Position numbers and translations under genes: made by a program. Under the pieces are notes generated by a model, which was given only the letters and a program-made list of their open reading frames with translations, was not told where the DNA came from and did not search any database. Positions 1 through 8,577 of a stretch of DNA of 64,000 bases are shown here, in pieces. Every line of letters begins with the position of its first letter. Position 1 is the first letter of the stretch. The DNA is from Ectopseudomonas composti (GTDB lineage: Bacteria > Pseudomonadota > Gammaproteobacteria > Pseudomonadales > Pseudomonadaceae). The stretch is taken from contig NZ_FOWP01000002.1 of NCBI RefSeq assembly GCF_900115475.1, positions 434,001 through 498,000 of the forward strand, in the 5' to 3' direction.

Positions 1-832
1 GGCTCAGCTGCAGGTTGACCGGAATGTTGGCGGCCGAGCTGCGGGTGAAGAAAGCGGTGATACCGCTTTCACGCAGGCAGGTGAACACCAGCGGATAAGG
101 GTTGCGACGGATCTTCCAGTACACCAGCGCCGGGTTGACCACCAGGGCCACCAGCAGCATGCAGCCGACCAGCACCATCAGCAGGTGCAGGTAACCGAGC
201 AGAGCGTCGAAACCGGACTCGGCCAGGGTGGCGGCGACCAGGCCGAAGATACCCAGCGGTGCCAGGCGGATCACCAGCTTGACGATGGCCGTCACACCGT
301 TGGACAGATCGCCGAGTAGCTGTTTGCTGCTGGCACTGGCGTGACGGAAGGCAAAACCGAGGCCGATGGCCCAGGCCAGAATACCGATGAAGTTACCCTT
401 CAACAGGGCGTTGACCGGATTGTCGACCACGTTCATCAGCAGGGTCTTGAGCACCTCGCCAATGCCGCCGGGCGGCGTCAGTTCAGCGGCCTGGCTGCTC
501 AGCACCAGCGATGACGGGAAGGCAAAGCTGGCAACCACTGCTACCAGCGCGGCGCTGAAGGTGCCGATCAGGTACATCACCAGGATCGGTCGGATATGGG
601 TCTGCTGGCCCTGCTGATGGTTGGCGATGGACGACATCACCAGGATGAACACCAGCACCGGTGCCACTGCCTTCAACGCCGAGACGAACACGCTGCCGAT
701 AAAACCGACCGACAGGGCGGCCTGAGGGGCGATGACGGCAAGGGCGATACCTGCGAGCAGGCCGATGATGATCTGCGTCACCAGGCTGGTGCGGTTGAGA
801 AGCTGCAGGGCAGGGTGGATGGCTTGGGACAT
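1..832 (-). CDS. sstT: Serine/threonine:sodium symporter SstT (3' part missing)
   Basis: Minus-strand reading frame, open from an ATG at 832 to the window edge, giving 277 residues that begin [18 protein letters not shown]. The full family length is about 400, so the C-terminal third lies outside the window. The protein is very hydrophobic, with repeated membrane segments. Near the visible end it carries the serine-rich re-entrant hairpin SSAANIPVN of the dicarboxylate/amino acid:cation (SDF) symporters. The N-terminal sequence and the missing N-terminal extension fit SstT rather than GltP or DctA. It would import serine and threonine with sodium at the inner membrane. It is divergent from the glutamine-synthetase-like gene and not functionally linked to the flagellar genes. 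Confidence 0.88.
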   Translation of the reverse strand, partial: MSQAIHPALQLLNRTSLVTQIIIGLLAGIALAVIAPQAALSVGFIGSVFVSALKAVAPVLVFILVMSSIANHQQGQQTHIRPILVMYLIGTFSAALVAVVASFAFPSSLVLSSQAAELTPPGGIGEVLKTLLMNVVDNPVNALLKGNFIGILAWAIGLGFAFRHASASSKQLLGDLSNGVTAIVKLVIRLAPLGIFGLVAATLAESGFDALLGYLHLLMVLVGCMLLVALVVNPALVYWKIRRNPYPLVFTCLRESGITAFFTRSSAANIPVNLQLS

Positions 833-1028
833 CGCGTGGTTCTCTGGTTGCTGAGCACGGCGCACGTGGCGCTGAGCCTGGATCGAGAGGACTTTCAACA
901 CCGCCTCGGGAGGTGGGCCGAAAAAATAGCGCGCGACTCTAGCACAGCCTTGCGGGGCTTCGAGCCAGGCGCTGGCAACTGGGCGACAGGGTGCAAGCCG
1001 GTGTCGCATCTCGGCAAGCTTCGCCTGC

Positions 1029-1058
1029 TTGAAATATCGAACGACTGATGCGTATTTT
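1029..1058 (+). promoter_or_regulatory. Possible sigma-70 promoter before the glutamine-synthetase-like gene
   Basis: TTGAAA at 1029 and TATTTT at 1053 are separated by 18 bases and lie about 50 bases before the chosen start. The match is moderate. The rest of the 833-1110 gap shows nothing else convincing, although the divergent sstT promoter must also lie there. Confidence 0.3.
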
Positions 1059-1110
1059 GTACGCTGCGCCGCCACAGAGCGGTATTTGCGTCATTCAAGG
1101 ACAACAGATA

Positions 1111-2454
1111 ATGAGCACTGCCATCCGCCACGACCTGGAAACCCTGCTGCAGGGTATCGACGAGATCGATTGCGTAACCCCCGACCTCAATGGCGTCCCG
1201 CGTGGCAAGGTGATGACCGCGGCCGGTTTTCTCGAGGGGCGACGTTTGCAGCTCGCTCGCGGCGTACTGTTGCAATGCATCATGGGCGGCTATCCAGCGG
1301 CGCGCTTCTATGGCAGCGATGACGGCGACCTGGCGCTCAATGCCGAGCCAAGCCAGATTCACCGTCTACCCTGGAGCGAGTCGCCGCGTGCGCTGGCCAT
1401 CTGCGATGCGGACGAGCTGGACGGGCGCAGCTCCGGCCTGTCCACTCGCGGCCTGCTCAAACGAGTGTTGGCACGTTACGCCGCGCATGGCTGGCAGCCG
1501 GTGGTGGCGACCGAACTGGAGTTCTTCGTGTTTGCCGCCAACCCCGACCCACAGTTGCCCTTCCAGCCACCGGTGGGGCTGGATGGTCGTCGCGAAGATG
1601 GTGGTTCGGCGTTCAGCGTCAGCTCTGGCAATGGCCTGCGTCCGTTCTTTGCCGAGGTGTATCGATGCATGGAGGCGCTGGGGCTGCCGCGCGATACCTT
1701 CATGCACGAGATGGGGGTCAGTCAGTTCGAGATCAACCTGCTGCACGGCGACGCGCTGCAGTTGGCCGATCAGACCTTCCTGTTCAAGCACCTGCTCAAG
1801 GAGGTCGGCTTCAAGCATGGCCTGTCCGTGGTCTGCATGGCCAAGCCGCTGTCGCATACGCCGGGCAGTTCCATGCATATCCACCAGAGCGTGGTAGAGC
1901 AGGGTAGCGGCCGTAATATCTTCACTGCCGACAATGGTGAGGCCACGCCGGCCTTTTATCACTTCATCGGCGGTCAGCAGGCTGCAATGGCTGATTTCAC
2001 CCTGCTGTTCGCACCGCACGTGAATTCCTACCAGCGCCTGTGCCATCCCTATGCGTCACCGAACAATGCCTGCTGGTCTGCTGACAACCGTGCTGCTGGG
2101 CTGCGCATTCCTGCCAGCGCACCTGTCGCGCGACGGGTGGAAAACCGTCTGCCGGGCGCCGATGCCAACCCCTATCTGGCCCTCGCTGCCAGCTTGGCGG
2201 CTGGGCTGCATGGCCTGGAACGCGAGCTGCAACCGAGCGCGCCGATCCAGGGTGAGTTCGAGGTGCCGGAAGAATTGGCGCTACCCTGTACCATGCACGC
2301 CGCTATCGAGCGTCTGAAACGCAGCGAGTTGGCAATCGAACTGTTCGGTGCGGAATTCATCGAAGGTTACATCGCCAGCAAGACCCTGGAGCTGACCAGC
2401 TTCTACGATGAAATAACGCCCTGGGAGCGCCGTGTTCTCGCCGCGCAGGCCTGA
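1111..2454 (+). CDS. Glutamine synthetase family protein (gamma-glutamylpolyamine synthetase-like)
   Basis: 447 residues with the glutamine synthetase catalytic fold. ELEFFVF (near residue 135), GVSQFEINL, SSMHIHQS (near 254), the asparagine/arginine-rich segment SADNRAAGLRIP and the C-terminal ANPYLALAASLAAGL are the usual metal, ammonia and ATP-site motifs. The length matches the short GSIII/PuuA-like enzymes that ligate glutamate to amines such as putrescine, rather than housekeeping GlnA. I chose ATG 1111 because AAGGA lies about 9 bases upstream; an in-frame ATG at 1048 lacks such a site and would add 21 atypical residues. The substrate is unknown: polyamines are the common one in pseudomonads, but ethanolamine or other amines are possible. 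Confidence 0.85.
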   Translation: MSTAIRHDLETLLQGIDEIDCVTPDLNGVPRGKVMTAAGFLEGRRLQLARGVLLQCIMGGYPAARFYGSDDGDLALNAEPSQIHRLPWSESPRALAICDADELDGRSSGLSTRGLLKRVLARYAAHGWQPVVATELEFFVFAANPDPQLPFQPPVGLDGRREDGGSAFSVSSGNGLRPFFAEVYRCMEALGLPRDTFMHEMGVSQFEINLLHGDALQLADQTFLFKHLLKEVGFKHGLSVVCMAKPLSHTPGSSMHIHQSVVEQGSGRNIFTADNGEATPAFYHFIGGQQAAMADFTLLFAPHVNSYQRLCHPYASPNNACWSADNRAAGLRIPASAPVARRVENRLPGADANPYLALAASLAAGLHGLERELQPSAPIQGEFEVPEELALPCTMHAAIERLKRSELAIELFGAEFIEGYIASKTLELTSFYDEITPWERRVLAAQA

Positions 2455-2493
2455 CACTGATCCCGGTTACCGCACAAGGAGCTTTACCCGCCA

Positions 2494-3807
2494 ATGCGAC
2501 TGATCTGGAAGTCATTCCGCTCGTTGTACTTTGCCACTCTGTTGATGTTGCTCGGCTCAGGCCTGCTCAGTACCTATCTGGCTCTGCGCCTGGCCGATAC
2601 GGTGGATGGCTTGTGGGTCGGTGCGTTGATGGCGGCCAATTATTTCGGCCTGGTGCTGGGCGGCAAACTGGGGCATCGGCTGATCGGTCGGGTGGGGCAT
2701 ATCCGCGCGTACGTGGCCTGTGCCGGCGTGGTCACAGCCGCGGTGCTTGGCCATGGTTTGTTTGAGTGGCTGCCGTTATGGCTGTTCCTGCGCATGCTCG
2801 TGGGCTTGGGCATGATGTGCCAGTACATGGTGATCGAGAGCTGGCTCAACGAACAGGCTGAAGCCAAGCAGCGTGGTCTGGTGTTCAGCGGTTACATGGC
2901 GGCTTCCTACCTGGGCTTGATCCTCGGGCAACTGGCGCTGGTGATACATCCGACCCTTGGGCTGGAACTGCTGATGCTGGTCGCCCTGTGCTTCGCGCTG
3001 TGCCTGGTGCCAGTGGCCTTGACCCGGCGCTTGCACCCGGCACCGTTGCATCCGGCACCGCTGGAGCTGCGCTTCTTCCTCAGTCGTGTGCCACTGTCGC
3101 TGACCACCATCTCTGTAGCCGGTCTACTGATCGGCTCCTTCTATGGTCTGGCGCCGCTGTATGCCACGCGTATGGGCTTGTCGACCGAGCAGGTGGGTCT
3201 GTTCATGGGCAGCTGCATTCTGGCAGGCCTGCTTGTGCAATGGCCTCTGGGCTGGCTATCCGATCGGCATGATCGTGTGCGACTGATTCGCGGCTGCTCG
3301 GTCCTGCTGTTGCTGGCTGCCTTGCCGCTGGCGGCACTGCCGGAGGTCTTCCTCGGTTTGTTGTTCGGCGTCGGTTTTCTGGTCAGCCTGATGCAGTTCA
3401 GTCTTTACCCACTGGCAGTGGCCTTGGCCAATGATCACGTCGAGCCCGAGCGCCGCGTGTCATTGACGGCCATGCTGCTAGTCACCTTCGGCGTGGGCGC
3501 GTGTATCGGCCCGCTGCTTGCCGGTGTGCTGATGCGCTTTTACGGCGCCAACATGCTGTATGTGTTCGTCAGCGTCTGCGCGCTGATCCTGGTCTGGCGC
3601 ATTCGCCCTGAAGTGGTGACTCATCAGCACCAGGTCGATGATGCGCCGCTGCACCATATGGCCATGCCCGGTAACGTTACCAGTTCACCGCTGGTGGCTG
3701 CGCTCGATCCTAGAGTGGATGAGCAGATGGTGCAGGAGCAGATGCAGGAACCCGCTGCTGCTGCGGCAGAGGAAGAAGATCAGCAGAAAGCACAGGCAGC
3801 CCAGTAG
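2494..3807 (+). CDS. MFS transporter, YcaD-like
   Basis: 437 residues with about twelve hydrophobic segments. The loop GKLGHRLIGRVG follows TM2 and GWLSDRHDRVRLI lies between the halves; both are forms of the MFS loop motif. The N-terminal RLIWKSFRSLYFATLLMLLG and the segment MVIESWLNEQ resemble the YcaD group of uncharacterised transporters. The last 60 residues are hydrophilic and rich in Ala, Glu and Gln. AAGGAG lies 12 bases before the ATG, and the gap to the upstream gene is only 39 bases, so the two are probably co-transcribed; this hints at transport of an amine or related compound. It is convergent with flgZ, with 13 bases between the stop codons. Substrate unknown. Confidence 0.8.
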   Translation: MRLIWKSFRSLYFATLLMLLGSGLLSTYLALRLADTVDGLWVGALMAANYFGLVLGGKLGHRLIGRVGHIRAYVACAGVVTAAVLGHGLFEWLPLWLFLRMLVGLGMMCQYMVIESWLNEQAEAKQRGLVFSGYMAASYLGLILGQLALVIHPTLGLELLMLVALCFALCLVPVALTRRLHPAPLHPAPLELRFFLSRVPLSLTTISVAGLLIGSFYGLAPLYATRMGLSTEQVGLFMGSCILAGLLVQWPLGWLSDRHDRVRLIRGCSVLLLLAALPLAALPEVFLGLLFGVGFLVSLMQFSLYPLAVALANDHVEPERRVSLTAMLLVTFGVGACIGPLLAGVLMRFYGANMLYVFVSVCALILVWRIRPEVVTHQHQVDDAPLHHMAMPGNVTSSPLVAALDPRVDEQMVQEQMQEPAAAAAEEEDQQKAQAAQ

Positions 3808-3820
3808 AGGCTGCCGTGAT

Positions 3821-4570
3821 TCAGAAGGGGCCGTCGCTTTCGGTGCGACGCGCCTCGCGTTGCAACTGATAGACGAAGCGCTCGACCTGGCGCTGCTCCA
3901 GGCCGTTCATGCGGTGAAAGCGTGTGCCGACGAAGGTCATGTCGACTTTGTCGTCGTACTGCACGTGGCGCAGCTCCACGGCGCAGGTCATGTTACCGAA
4001 GGGCAGGTAGGCGGTGAGGCGTTCATGCACCTGGCCGTTGCTCAGCTGTTGGGTGAGATTGCCGGCAAAGCGCAGCTTGCAGCCCGTTGCCGAAATATCC
4101 AGCAGGTGGCCAGGTAGCGGCTCGCGCAGCTTGTCGCCGTTGAGCACCACCTTGACCAGATCGCTCTGTTTCAGCGGCGCACGAAAGGCGCTGCGGCGCT
4201 GGTGATAGATCACTTCGCTGGGCAACGGCGCCCAGTAGCAGGGCGCTCCCTCGAGTTCACCGAGTTGCACGTCGTGATCACAGGTCCAGGCGATTCGCAC
4301 TCCGTCACGAAACGCCTCGACGTTGAAGGTTTCACCCTGCTTGAGAAAGCGTTCGCCGTCATTCGGGATGATTTCGTCCAGCGCTACGCGAGCGCGGTCT
4401 TTATCTATTTCGACAAGATAGCTTTGGAAACGCAGGCCACGCCCCTTGAACTGAATGATCAGGGGGTCATGGTTCTGTTGCAATTGACGCAGGGTGGCAA
4501 TGATCTCTACGGATGTCTTGAGCACCTTGGGCGGCTGAGGGCCGCTCTCGTCGTTGAACGCGCTGGACAC
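3821..4570 (-). CDS. flgZ: Flagellar brake protein FlgZ/YcgR (PilZ domain)
   Basis: 249 residues from a GTG start at 4570 (CGGAGAG lies 9 bases upstream on this strand). The N-terminal half is a YcgR-N domain. The C-terminal half is a PilZ domain with the c-di-GMP-binding RRSAFR (residues 125-130) and DISATG (158-163). In Pseudomonas the homologue FlgZ binds c-di-GMP and slows motility by acting on the motor/stator. It is the third gene after flgM and flgN, which suits late (FliA-dependent) expression. Both binding motifs are intact, so c-di-GMP binding is expected. Confidence 0.92.
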   Translation of the reverse strand: MSSAFNDESGPQPPKVLKTSVEIIATLRQLQQNHDPLIIQFKGRGLRFQSYLVEIDKDRARVALDEIIPNDGERFLKQGETFNVEAFRDGVRIAWTCDHDVQLGELEGAPCYWAPLPSEVIYHQRRSAFRAPLKQSDLVKVVLNGDKLREPLPGHLLDISATGCKLRFAGNLTQQLSNGQVHERLTAYLPFGNMTCAVELRHVQYDDKVDMTFVGTRFHRMNGLEQRQVERFVYQLQREARRTESDGPF

Positions 4571-4661
4571 AGGTCGGAACTCTCCGAGTCATGAACTACA
4601 ACGGCACTAGCATACTGGCGGAGTGCCTGCATGTCCCTGTGCTTCTTGTTAGGGGGATGGC

Positions 4662-5129
4662 TCAGGCCTGGCTGAGCGGTCTTTGCTGCGCGATTCTAGC
4701 GGCACTACCGCGGCTGTCATAGAGGCCGGGTGTCTCTCCTCCGCGAAGAATGCCGAGGACGCTACCGACCGAGGCCTGGTTGGCGCGGATCAAGCGACCA
4801 TTGCGCAGGTTGGCCTCCTGGCAGCGTTGCAGCAAGGTGGAGAGTTGTTCGCTGCGTGCGAGTAGCTGATCGCCAACGGAGGATGTGTTTGCTAGAGCGT
4901 GGAGTCCGTCGCGGTCAGCGCTCAGACCAGCAGTCTGCAGGAGGCGGCTACGGTCGTTGCCGTGCTGTTGGAGCAGGGCAAGAAGGGGTTGTTTTTCACC
5001 GAGCAGGCTATCGAGGCGTGGTAGGTCGCGTTCGGTGAGGGCCTGAAATTCGTTATCGATCAGCTCAAGCAATTGCTCGGCGGTGCCGATATCGGAGGTG
5101 AACAGGTCAAGCAGGGCTGTGTCGTGCAT
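4662..5129 (-). CDS. flgN: Flagellar export chaperone FlgN
   Basis: 155 residues, mostly helical, of normal FlgN length. It starts MHDTALLDLF and has the FlgN-typical heptad-rich segment around residues 15-110. FlgN binds the C-termini of the hook-filament junction proteins FlgK and FlgL in the cytoplasm and hands them to the export gate; both clients are encoded at 16621-20424. It follows flgM with a 50-base gap and precedes flgZ by 91 bases, so one transcript from the sigma-28 promoter at 5556-5582 is likely. Confidence 0.9.
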   Translation of the reverse strand: MHDTALLDLFTSDIGTAEQLLELIDNEFQALTERDLPRLDSLLGEKQPLLALLQQHGNDRSRLLQTAGLSADRDGLHALANTSSVGDQLLARSEQLSTLLQRCQEANLRNGRLIRANQASVGSVLGILRGGETPGLYDSRGSAARIAQQRPLSQA

Positions 5130-5179
5130 GGCGGGCTCTTGGGGGTCGGGCGTCCAACACCCCCAGCGCAGCCCTGAGA

Positions 5180-5515
5180 CTAGCGCTGGGATTCGAAGTC
5201 GAGCAGTTTATTGGCGACGCGTTTGCTGTCGACCTGATAGCTGCCGTCGGCGATGGCCTGTTTCAGTTGGGCCACACGCTCCTTGTTGACGATGGGCTGA
5301 TCACGCAGCTTCTCGCCGATTGCTTGCAACTGTTGTGCCTCACGGCTCAGTTGTACCGATTCACCGCTCTTGGCGTTGGTTTGTTCATCGGTACCGGTGA
5401 CAGGCGCCTTGTTCGGCTGTGCCGACTCATTGCGATTGCCAGCCTGAGTCGCGCCGGTACGTCCCGTGTTGGCGGGCGTATTGGCATTGTTCAGCCGGTT
5501 GAAGTCGATGACCAT
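5180..5515 (-). CDS. flgM: Anti-sigma-28 factor FlgM
   Basis: 111 residues. The N-terminal half is low-complexity, rich in Asn, Thr, Gln and Ala, as expected of the disordered FlgM N-terminus. The C-terminal half (about residues 53-108) carries the FliA-binding helices, with [11 protein letters not shown], the conserved [16 protein letters not shown] and [10 protein letters not shown]. FlgM holds FliA (sigma-28) inactive until hook completion lets it be exported. It starts at ATG 5515 with GAGG 10 bases upstream and is preceded by a sigma-28 promoter, which gives the feedback loop known in the family. Confidence 0.93.
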   Translation of the reverse strand: MVIDFNRLNNANTPANTGRTGATQAGNRNESAQPNKAPVTGTDEQTNAKSGESVQLSREAQQLQAIGEKLRDQPIVNKERVAQLKQAIADGSYQVDSKRVANKLLDFESQR

Positions 5516-5555
5516 GATGCAAAACCTCGGACGATATGGTGGACGCTTGCCATGC

Positions 5556-5582
5556 TTTTCGGCCGCTGCCGGGAAAACTTTA
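5556..5582 (-). promoter_or_regulatory. Sigma-28 (FliA) promoter of flgM-flgN-flgZ
   Basis: On the minus strand, TAAA (5582-5579), 15 bases, then GCCGAAAA (5563-5556). Only one base differs from the GCCGATAA consensus and the spacing is exact. Transcription would start about 33 bases before the flgM ATG. Confidence 0.82.
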
Positions 5583-5650
5583 GGACTAATTTCATTGCGT
5601 CATTGGACAGTGTAGGGAATCGCCAGACCTTTGCGCTACAAGAAACGTGC

Positions 5651-6409
5651 CTACATGGACACTTCTACCTGCCCGGGCCCGACCACTCGGGCTCGCACCA
5701 CCCGTTGCGAGCGCAGGTTGCGCACGTTGATCTGCTCACCCGGAGCCCCGTCTGTCAGGGCTTCGCCCGGCATGCGCACGTTGACGGTGGTGCCGCGAGC
5801 GCTAATCACCACCTGATCACCACGACGGATAACCTCGGCCACTTGCAGGTGGCTTGAGAGAAGAATCTGGTCACTACCCAGCTGGCGCGTCAATTTCTTG
5901 CCAATCGCCTGATTCATGTCAGTCAGAAAGTTCTGTCCCAATTGGCCAACATCGCGTTCAACCAGGCTTAGATCCGTAGCTTTGACTACGCTCATGCGTT
6001 TAAGGGGGCGAGTCAGCACGACGATTGGGCGATACAGGCGTACTTCTGCTGGTACGAATACTGTCCACGGCGCGCTGCCATCGCAACGAACGCGTGTGGT
6101 GACGCGGCCCAGTGGCTGCGACGGGCTTTCCAACGTCGTAGTCAAGGGTTGATCGCACAGTGGCAGACGCAAGCGCGGGTCGAGGCGATTGACGCGAATC
6201 TCATGGCGGCCCTGAATTTCGCTACGCTGTAGATATTCAGTGGTCGCCTGCTCAAGAAAGGCCTCGGTGACGCCGATAAGTTGTTCAGTGCTGGTGAAAG
6301 TCGCCGCCGCCGTACCGCTGTAGCCGAGTGTCGGCAAAGCGAGTAAAACGGATAAAGGGGCAAGGCACTTTGCCAGTAGCTGACGGAATGATGACGTTCT
6401 CTGTTTCAT
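5651..6409 (-). CDS. flgA: P-ring assembly chaperone FlgA
   Basis: 252 residues from ATG 6409. The N-terminus MKQRTSSFRQLLAKCLAPLS followed by a hydrophobic stretch and GTAAA is a Sec signal peptide, so it acts in the periplasm. The C-terminal half is an SAF-type domain with VVKATDLSLVERDVGQ and QVAEVIRRGDQVVI. FlgA assists polymerisation of the FlgI P-ring. A TTG at 6415 is also in frame, but it would lie upstream of the start site predicted from the sigma-54 motif at 6420-6437. No ribosome-binding site is visible before ATG 6409. Confidence 0.9.
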   Translation of the reverse strand: MKQRTSSFRQLLAKCLAPLSVLLALPTLGYSGTAAATFTSTEQLIGVTEAFLEQATTEYLQRSEIQGRHEIRVNRLDPRLRLPLCDQPLTTTLESPSQPLGRVTTRVRCDGSAPWTVFVPAEVRLYRPIVVLTRPLKRMSVVKATDLSLVERDVGQLGQNFLTDMNQAIGKKLTRQLGSDQILLSSHLQVAEVIRRGDQVVISARGTTVNVRMPGEALTDGAPGEQINVRNLRSQRVVRARVVGPGQVEVSM

Positions 6410-6419
6410 AAGCAATGCA

Positions 6420-6437
6420 AAGCAAGCCCCGTGCCGC
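6420..6437 (-). promoter_or_regulatory. Sigma-54 promoter of flgA
   Basis: On the minus strand, CGGCACGGGGCTTGCT with GG at 6435-6434, exactly ten bases, and GC at 6423-6422. Counting from GC as -13/-12 puts +1 near 6410, one base before the flgA ATG. FleQ is the expected activator. Confidence 0.75.
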
Positions 6438-6486
6438 CTGCTAGGCTCAACGGGGTAGGCGTTACTAGACGAGAAGGAGTCCGGGC

Positions 6487-7419
6487 ATGGCCGGGTTGAT
6501 GGATTCGGTTAACCAGCGAACTCAGCTGGTGGGACAGAACCGCTTGGAGTTGTTGCTGTTTCGCCTGGAAGGCCCACAGCTTTACGGTATCAACGTATTC
6601 AAGGTGAAGGAGGTGCTGCAGTGCCCGAACCTCACCATCATGCCCAAGTCCAGTCCGGTGGTGCGGGGCGTGGCCAATATTCGTGGGGGCACCATTCCGA
6701 TTCTCGATCTCTCCATCGCTACCGGCCGTGCGCCGCTGGGAGATCTGAAGACCAGCTTCGTGATCATCACCGAGTACAACACCAAGGTTCAGGGCTTTCT
6801 GGTGCGTTCGGTCGAACGTATCGTCAACATGAACTGGGAGGAAATTCATCCACCACCCAAGGGTACTGGTCGTGATCACTACCTGACCGCAGTCACGCGG
6901 CTCGATCAACAGCTGGTCGAGATCATCGATGTCGAGAAGATCCTTGCCGAGGTCGCGCCGACCTCCGAGGTGATCTCCGCCGGCGTTATCGATGATCAGG
7001 TGCAGAGTCAGGCGGTGACCAAGCACGTGCTGATCGTCGATGACTCCTCGGTGGCGCGCAAGCAGGTTTCGCGCTGCCTGCAGACTGTCGGTGTCGAAGT
7101 GACTGCGCTGAACGATGGGCGTGAGGCGCTGAATTACCTCAAGAAAATGGCGGAGGAGGGACGGTATCCCGACAAGGAACTGCTGATGCTGATTTCCGAC
7201 ATCGAGATGCCGGAAATGGACGGCTACACCCTGACCACGGAGATTCGTAGCGATCCGCGCATGCAGAAGCTGCATATCCTCCTGCATACTTCACTTTCCG
7301 GTGTGTTCAACCAGGCGATGGTGAAGAAGGTCGGCGCTGACGACTTCCTCGCCAAGTTCAAGCCAGATGATCTGGCGGCGCGTGTGGTTGATCGCATTCG
7401 TGTATCGGATGGGGGCTGA
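6487..7419 (+). CDS. cheV: Chemotaxis coupling protein CheV
   Basis: 310 residues. An N-terminal CheW-like domain (about 20-160) contains YGINVFKVKEVL and GVANIRGGTIPILDLS. A C-terminal receiver (about 180-305) has the acidic pair in VLIVDDSSVARK and the phosphoacceptor aspartate 238 in SDIEMPEMDGY. CheV couples chemoreceptors to CheA, and its receiver phosphorylation tunes adaptation. AAGGAG lies 7 bases before the ATG. It is divergent from flgA and immediately upstream of cheR. Confidence 0.94.
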   Translation: MAGLMDSVNQRTQLVGQNRLELLLFRLEGPQLYGINVFKVKEVLQCPNLTIMPKSSPVVRGVANIRGGTIPILDLSIATGRAPLGDLKTSFVIITEYNTKVQGFLVRSVERIVNMNWEEIHPPPKGTGRDHYLTAVTRLDQQLVEIIDVEKILAEVAPTSEVISAGVIDDQVQSQAVTKHVLIVDDSSVARKQVSRCLQTVGVEVTALNDGREALNYLKKMAEEGRYPDKELLMLISDIEMPEMDGYTLTTEIRSDPRMQKLHILLHTSLSGVFNQAMVKKVGADDFLAKFKPDDLAARVVDRIRVSDGG

Positions 7420-7463
7420 AGGGGCGACCTTCGGCGAACGTTATGGTTGGTGAGGCGGCACTA

Positions 7464-8291
7464 GTGTCTTCAGGTAATTTGGATTTTGAGCAGTTCCGGA
7501 CTTTCCTGGAAAAGGCCTGCGGTATTCTGCTTGGTAGCAACAAGCAGTACCTGGTTTCCAGCCGTCTGAACAAGCTGATGGAACAGAACGGCATCAAGAC
7601 CCTGGGCGAGCTGGTGCAGCGTATGCAAACCCAGCCGCGCGGGGGGCTGCGCGAGCAAGTCGTGGATGCCATGACCACCAACGAGACCCTGTGGTTTCGT
7701 GACACCTATCCTTTCGAGGTGCTCAAGAACCGTGTGCTGCCGGAGCTGATCAAGGCCTATCCGGCCCAGCGTCTGCGCATATGGTCGGCGGCCTGCTCGT
7801 CCGGCCAGGAGCCTTATTCCTTGTCGATGTCCATCGATGAGTTCGAGCGCACCAACCTCGGTCAGCTCAAGGCCGGTATTCAGATCGTGGCGACTGACCT
7901 ATCGCCGTCGATGCTGACCAATTGCAAGTCGGGTGAATATGACAGCCTGGCGATGGGGCGTGGTTTGTCGCAGGAGCGTTTGCAGCGCTACTTCGATCCC
8001 AAGGGGCCGGGGCGTTGGCAGGTCAAGGCGCCGATCAAGAGCCGTGTCGAATTTCGTCCGCTCAACTTGCTGGACAGCTATGCAGCGTTGGGCAAATTCG
8101 ACATCGTGTTCTGCCGCAACGTACTGATCTACTTCTCCGCGGAGGTGAAGAAAGACATCCTCACGCGCATTCATGCAACGTTGAAACCAGGTGGTTATCT
8201 GTTTCTTGGCGCATCCGAGGCGCTCAATGGTCTGCCGGACAAGTACCAGATGGTGCAGTGCAGTCCTGGGATCATCTACAAGGCCAAATAG
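7464..8291 (+). CDS. cheR: Chemoreceptor methyltransferase CheR
   Basis: 275 residues from GTG 7464. An N-terminal helical domain (GNLDFEQFRTFLEKACGILL) precedes a SAM-binding domain with SAACSSGQEPYSLSM, IVATDLSPSML and FDIVFCRNVLIYF. It methylates glutamates on chemoreceptors with S-adenosylmethionine for adaptation. I prefer GTG 7464 because GGTGAGG lies 8 bases upstream and the resulting N-terminus matches the family; ATG 7443 has no recognisable ribosome-binding site. It is followed by a strong terminator at 8318-8338. Confidence 0.93.
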   Translation: MSSGNLDFEQFRTFLEKACGILLGSNKQYLVSSRLNKLMEQNGIKTLGELVQRMQTQPRGGLREQVVDAMTTNETLWFRDTYPFEVLKNRVLPELIKAYPAQRLRIWSAACSSGQEPYSLSMSIDEFERTNLGQLKAGIQIVATDLSPSMLTNCKSGEYDSLAMGRGLSQERLQRYFDPKGPGRWQVKAPIKSRVEFRPLNLLDSYAALGKFDIVFCRNVLIYFSAEVKKDILTRIHATLKPGGYLFLGASEALNGLPDKYQMVQCSPGIIYKAK

Positions 8292-8317
8292 CCGCGAGGC
8301 ATGTCTGGTATCAGCAG

Positions 8318-8338
8318 CGGGAGGCCTTTGGCCTCCCG
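8318..8338 (+). terminator. Terminator after cheR
   Basis: CGGGAGGC and GCCTCCCG form a perfect 8-bp stem around CTTTG, followed by TTTGCGTTTC. It separates the cheV-cheR transcript from the flgB promoter. Confidence 0.75.
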
Positions 8339-8404
8339 TTTGCGTTTCTGGGTTATGGAAATCTCGGGCATGCCCTAGGGTTCGGCGGGGCGGCAATCTA
8401 TCCG

Positions 8405-8457
8405 GTTGGCTTTGCCGCTTACTTGCCCGTAGGCGGTAAAGCCTTGCCGCTTTGCCG
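8405..8457. repeat. Stem-loop and 15-base repeat shared with the flgE-flgF gap
   Basis: GGCTTTGCCGC at about 8408 pairs with GCGGTAAAGCC ending at 8442 (one G-U pair). The following CTTGCCGCTTTGCCG (8443-8457) recurs exactly at 11565-11579. Both lie outside genes, at either end of the flgBCDE unit. Confidence 0.5.
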
Positions 8458-8510
8458 CTATTTCTCTGTTTGAAAGACATTAAGGCGTTGATTTTATTGA
8501 GATAATTAAA

Positions 8511-8527
8511 TTGGCACAGCCTTTGCT
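8511..8527 (+). promoter_or_regulatory. Sigma-54 promoter of flgBCDE
   Basis: TTGGCACAGCCTTTGCT, with GG at 8513-8514, ten bases, and GC at 8525-8526. It lies 50 bases before the flgB start. In P. aeruginosa this operon is activated by FleR. Confidence 0.85.
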
Positions 8528-8577
8528 GAATAGCTTGCAACAGAGACCACATGGCCCTAGCGGCAAAGGTTCGGAAC

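Noticed and set aside
596..1362. Small overlapping frames on both strands in the sstT to glutamine-synthetase gap
   Set aside because: They overlap the two real genes in wrong frames and show no domain or start signal.
6413..6415. TTG start of flgA two codons upstream
   Set aside because: It would lie upstream of the transcription start predicted from the sigma-54 motif and has no ribosome-binding site.
7443..7463. ATG start seven codons upstream for cheR
   Set aside because: No ribosome-binding site before it, whereas GGTGAGG is properly spaced for GTG 7464, which also matches the family N-terminus.
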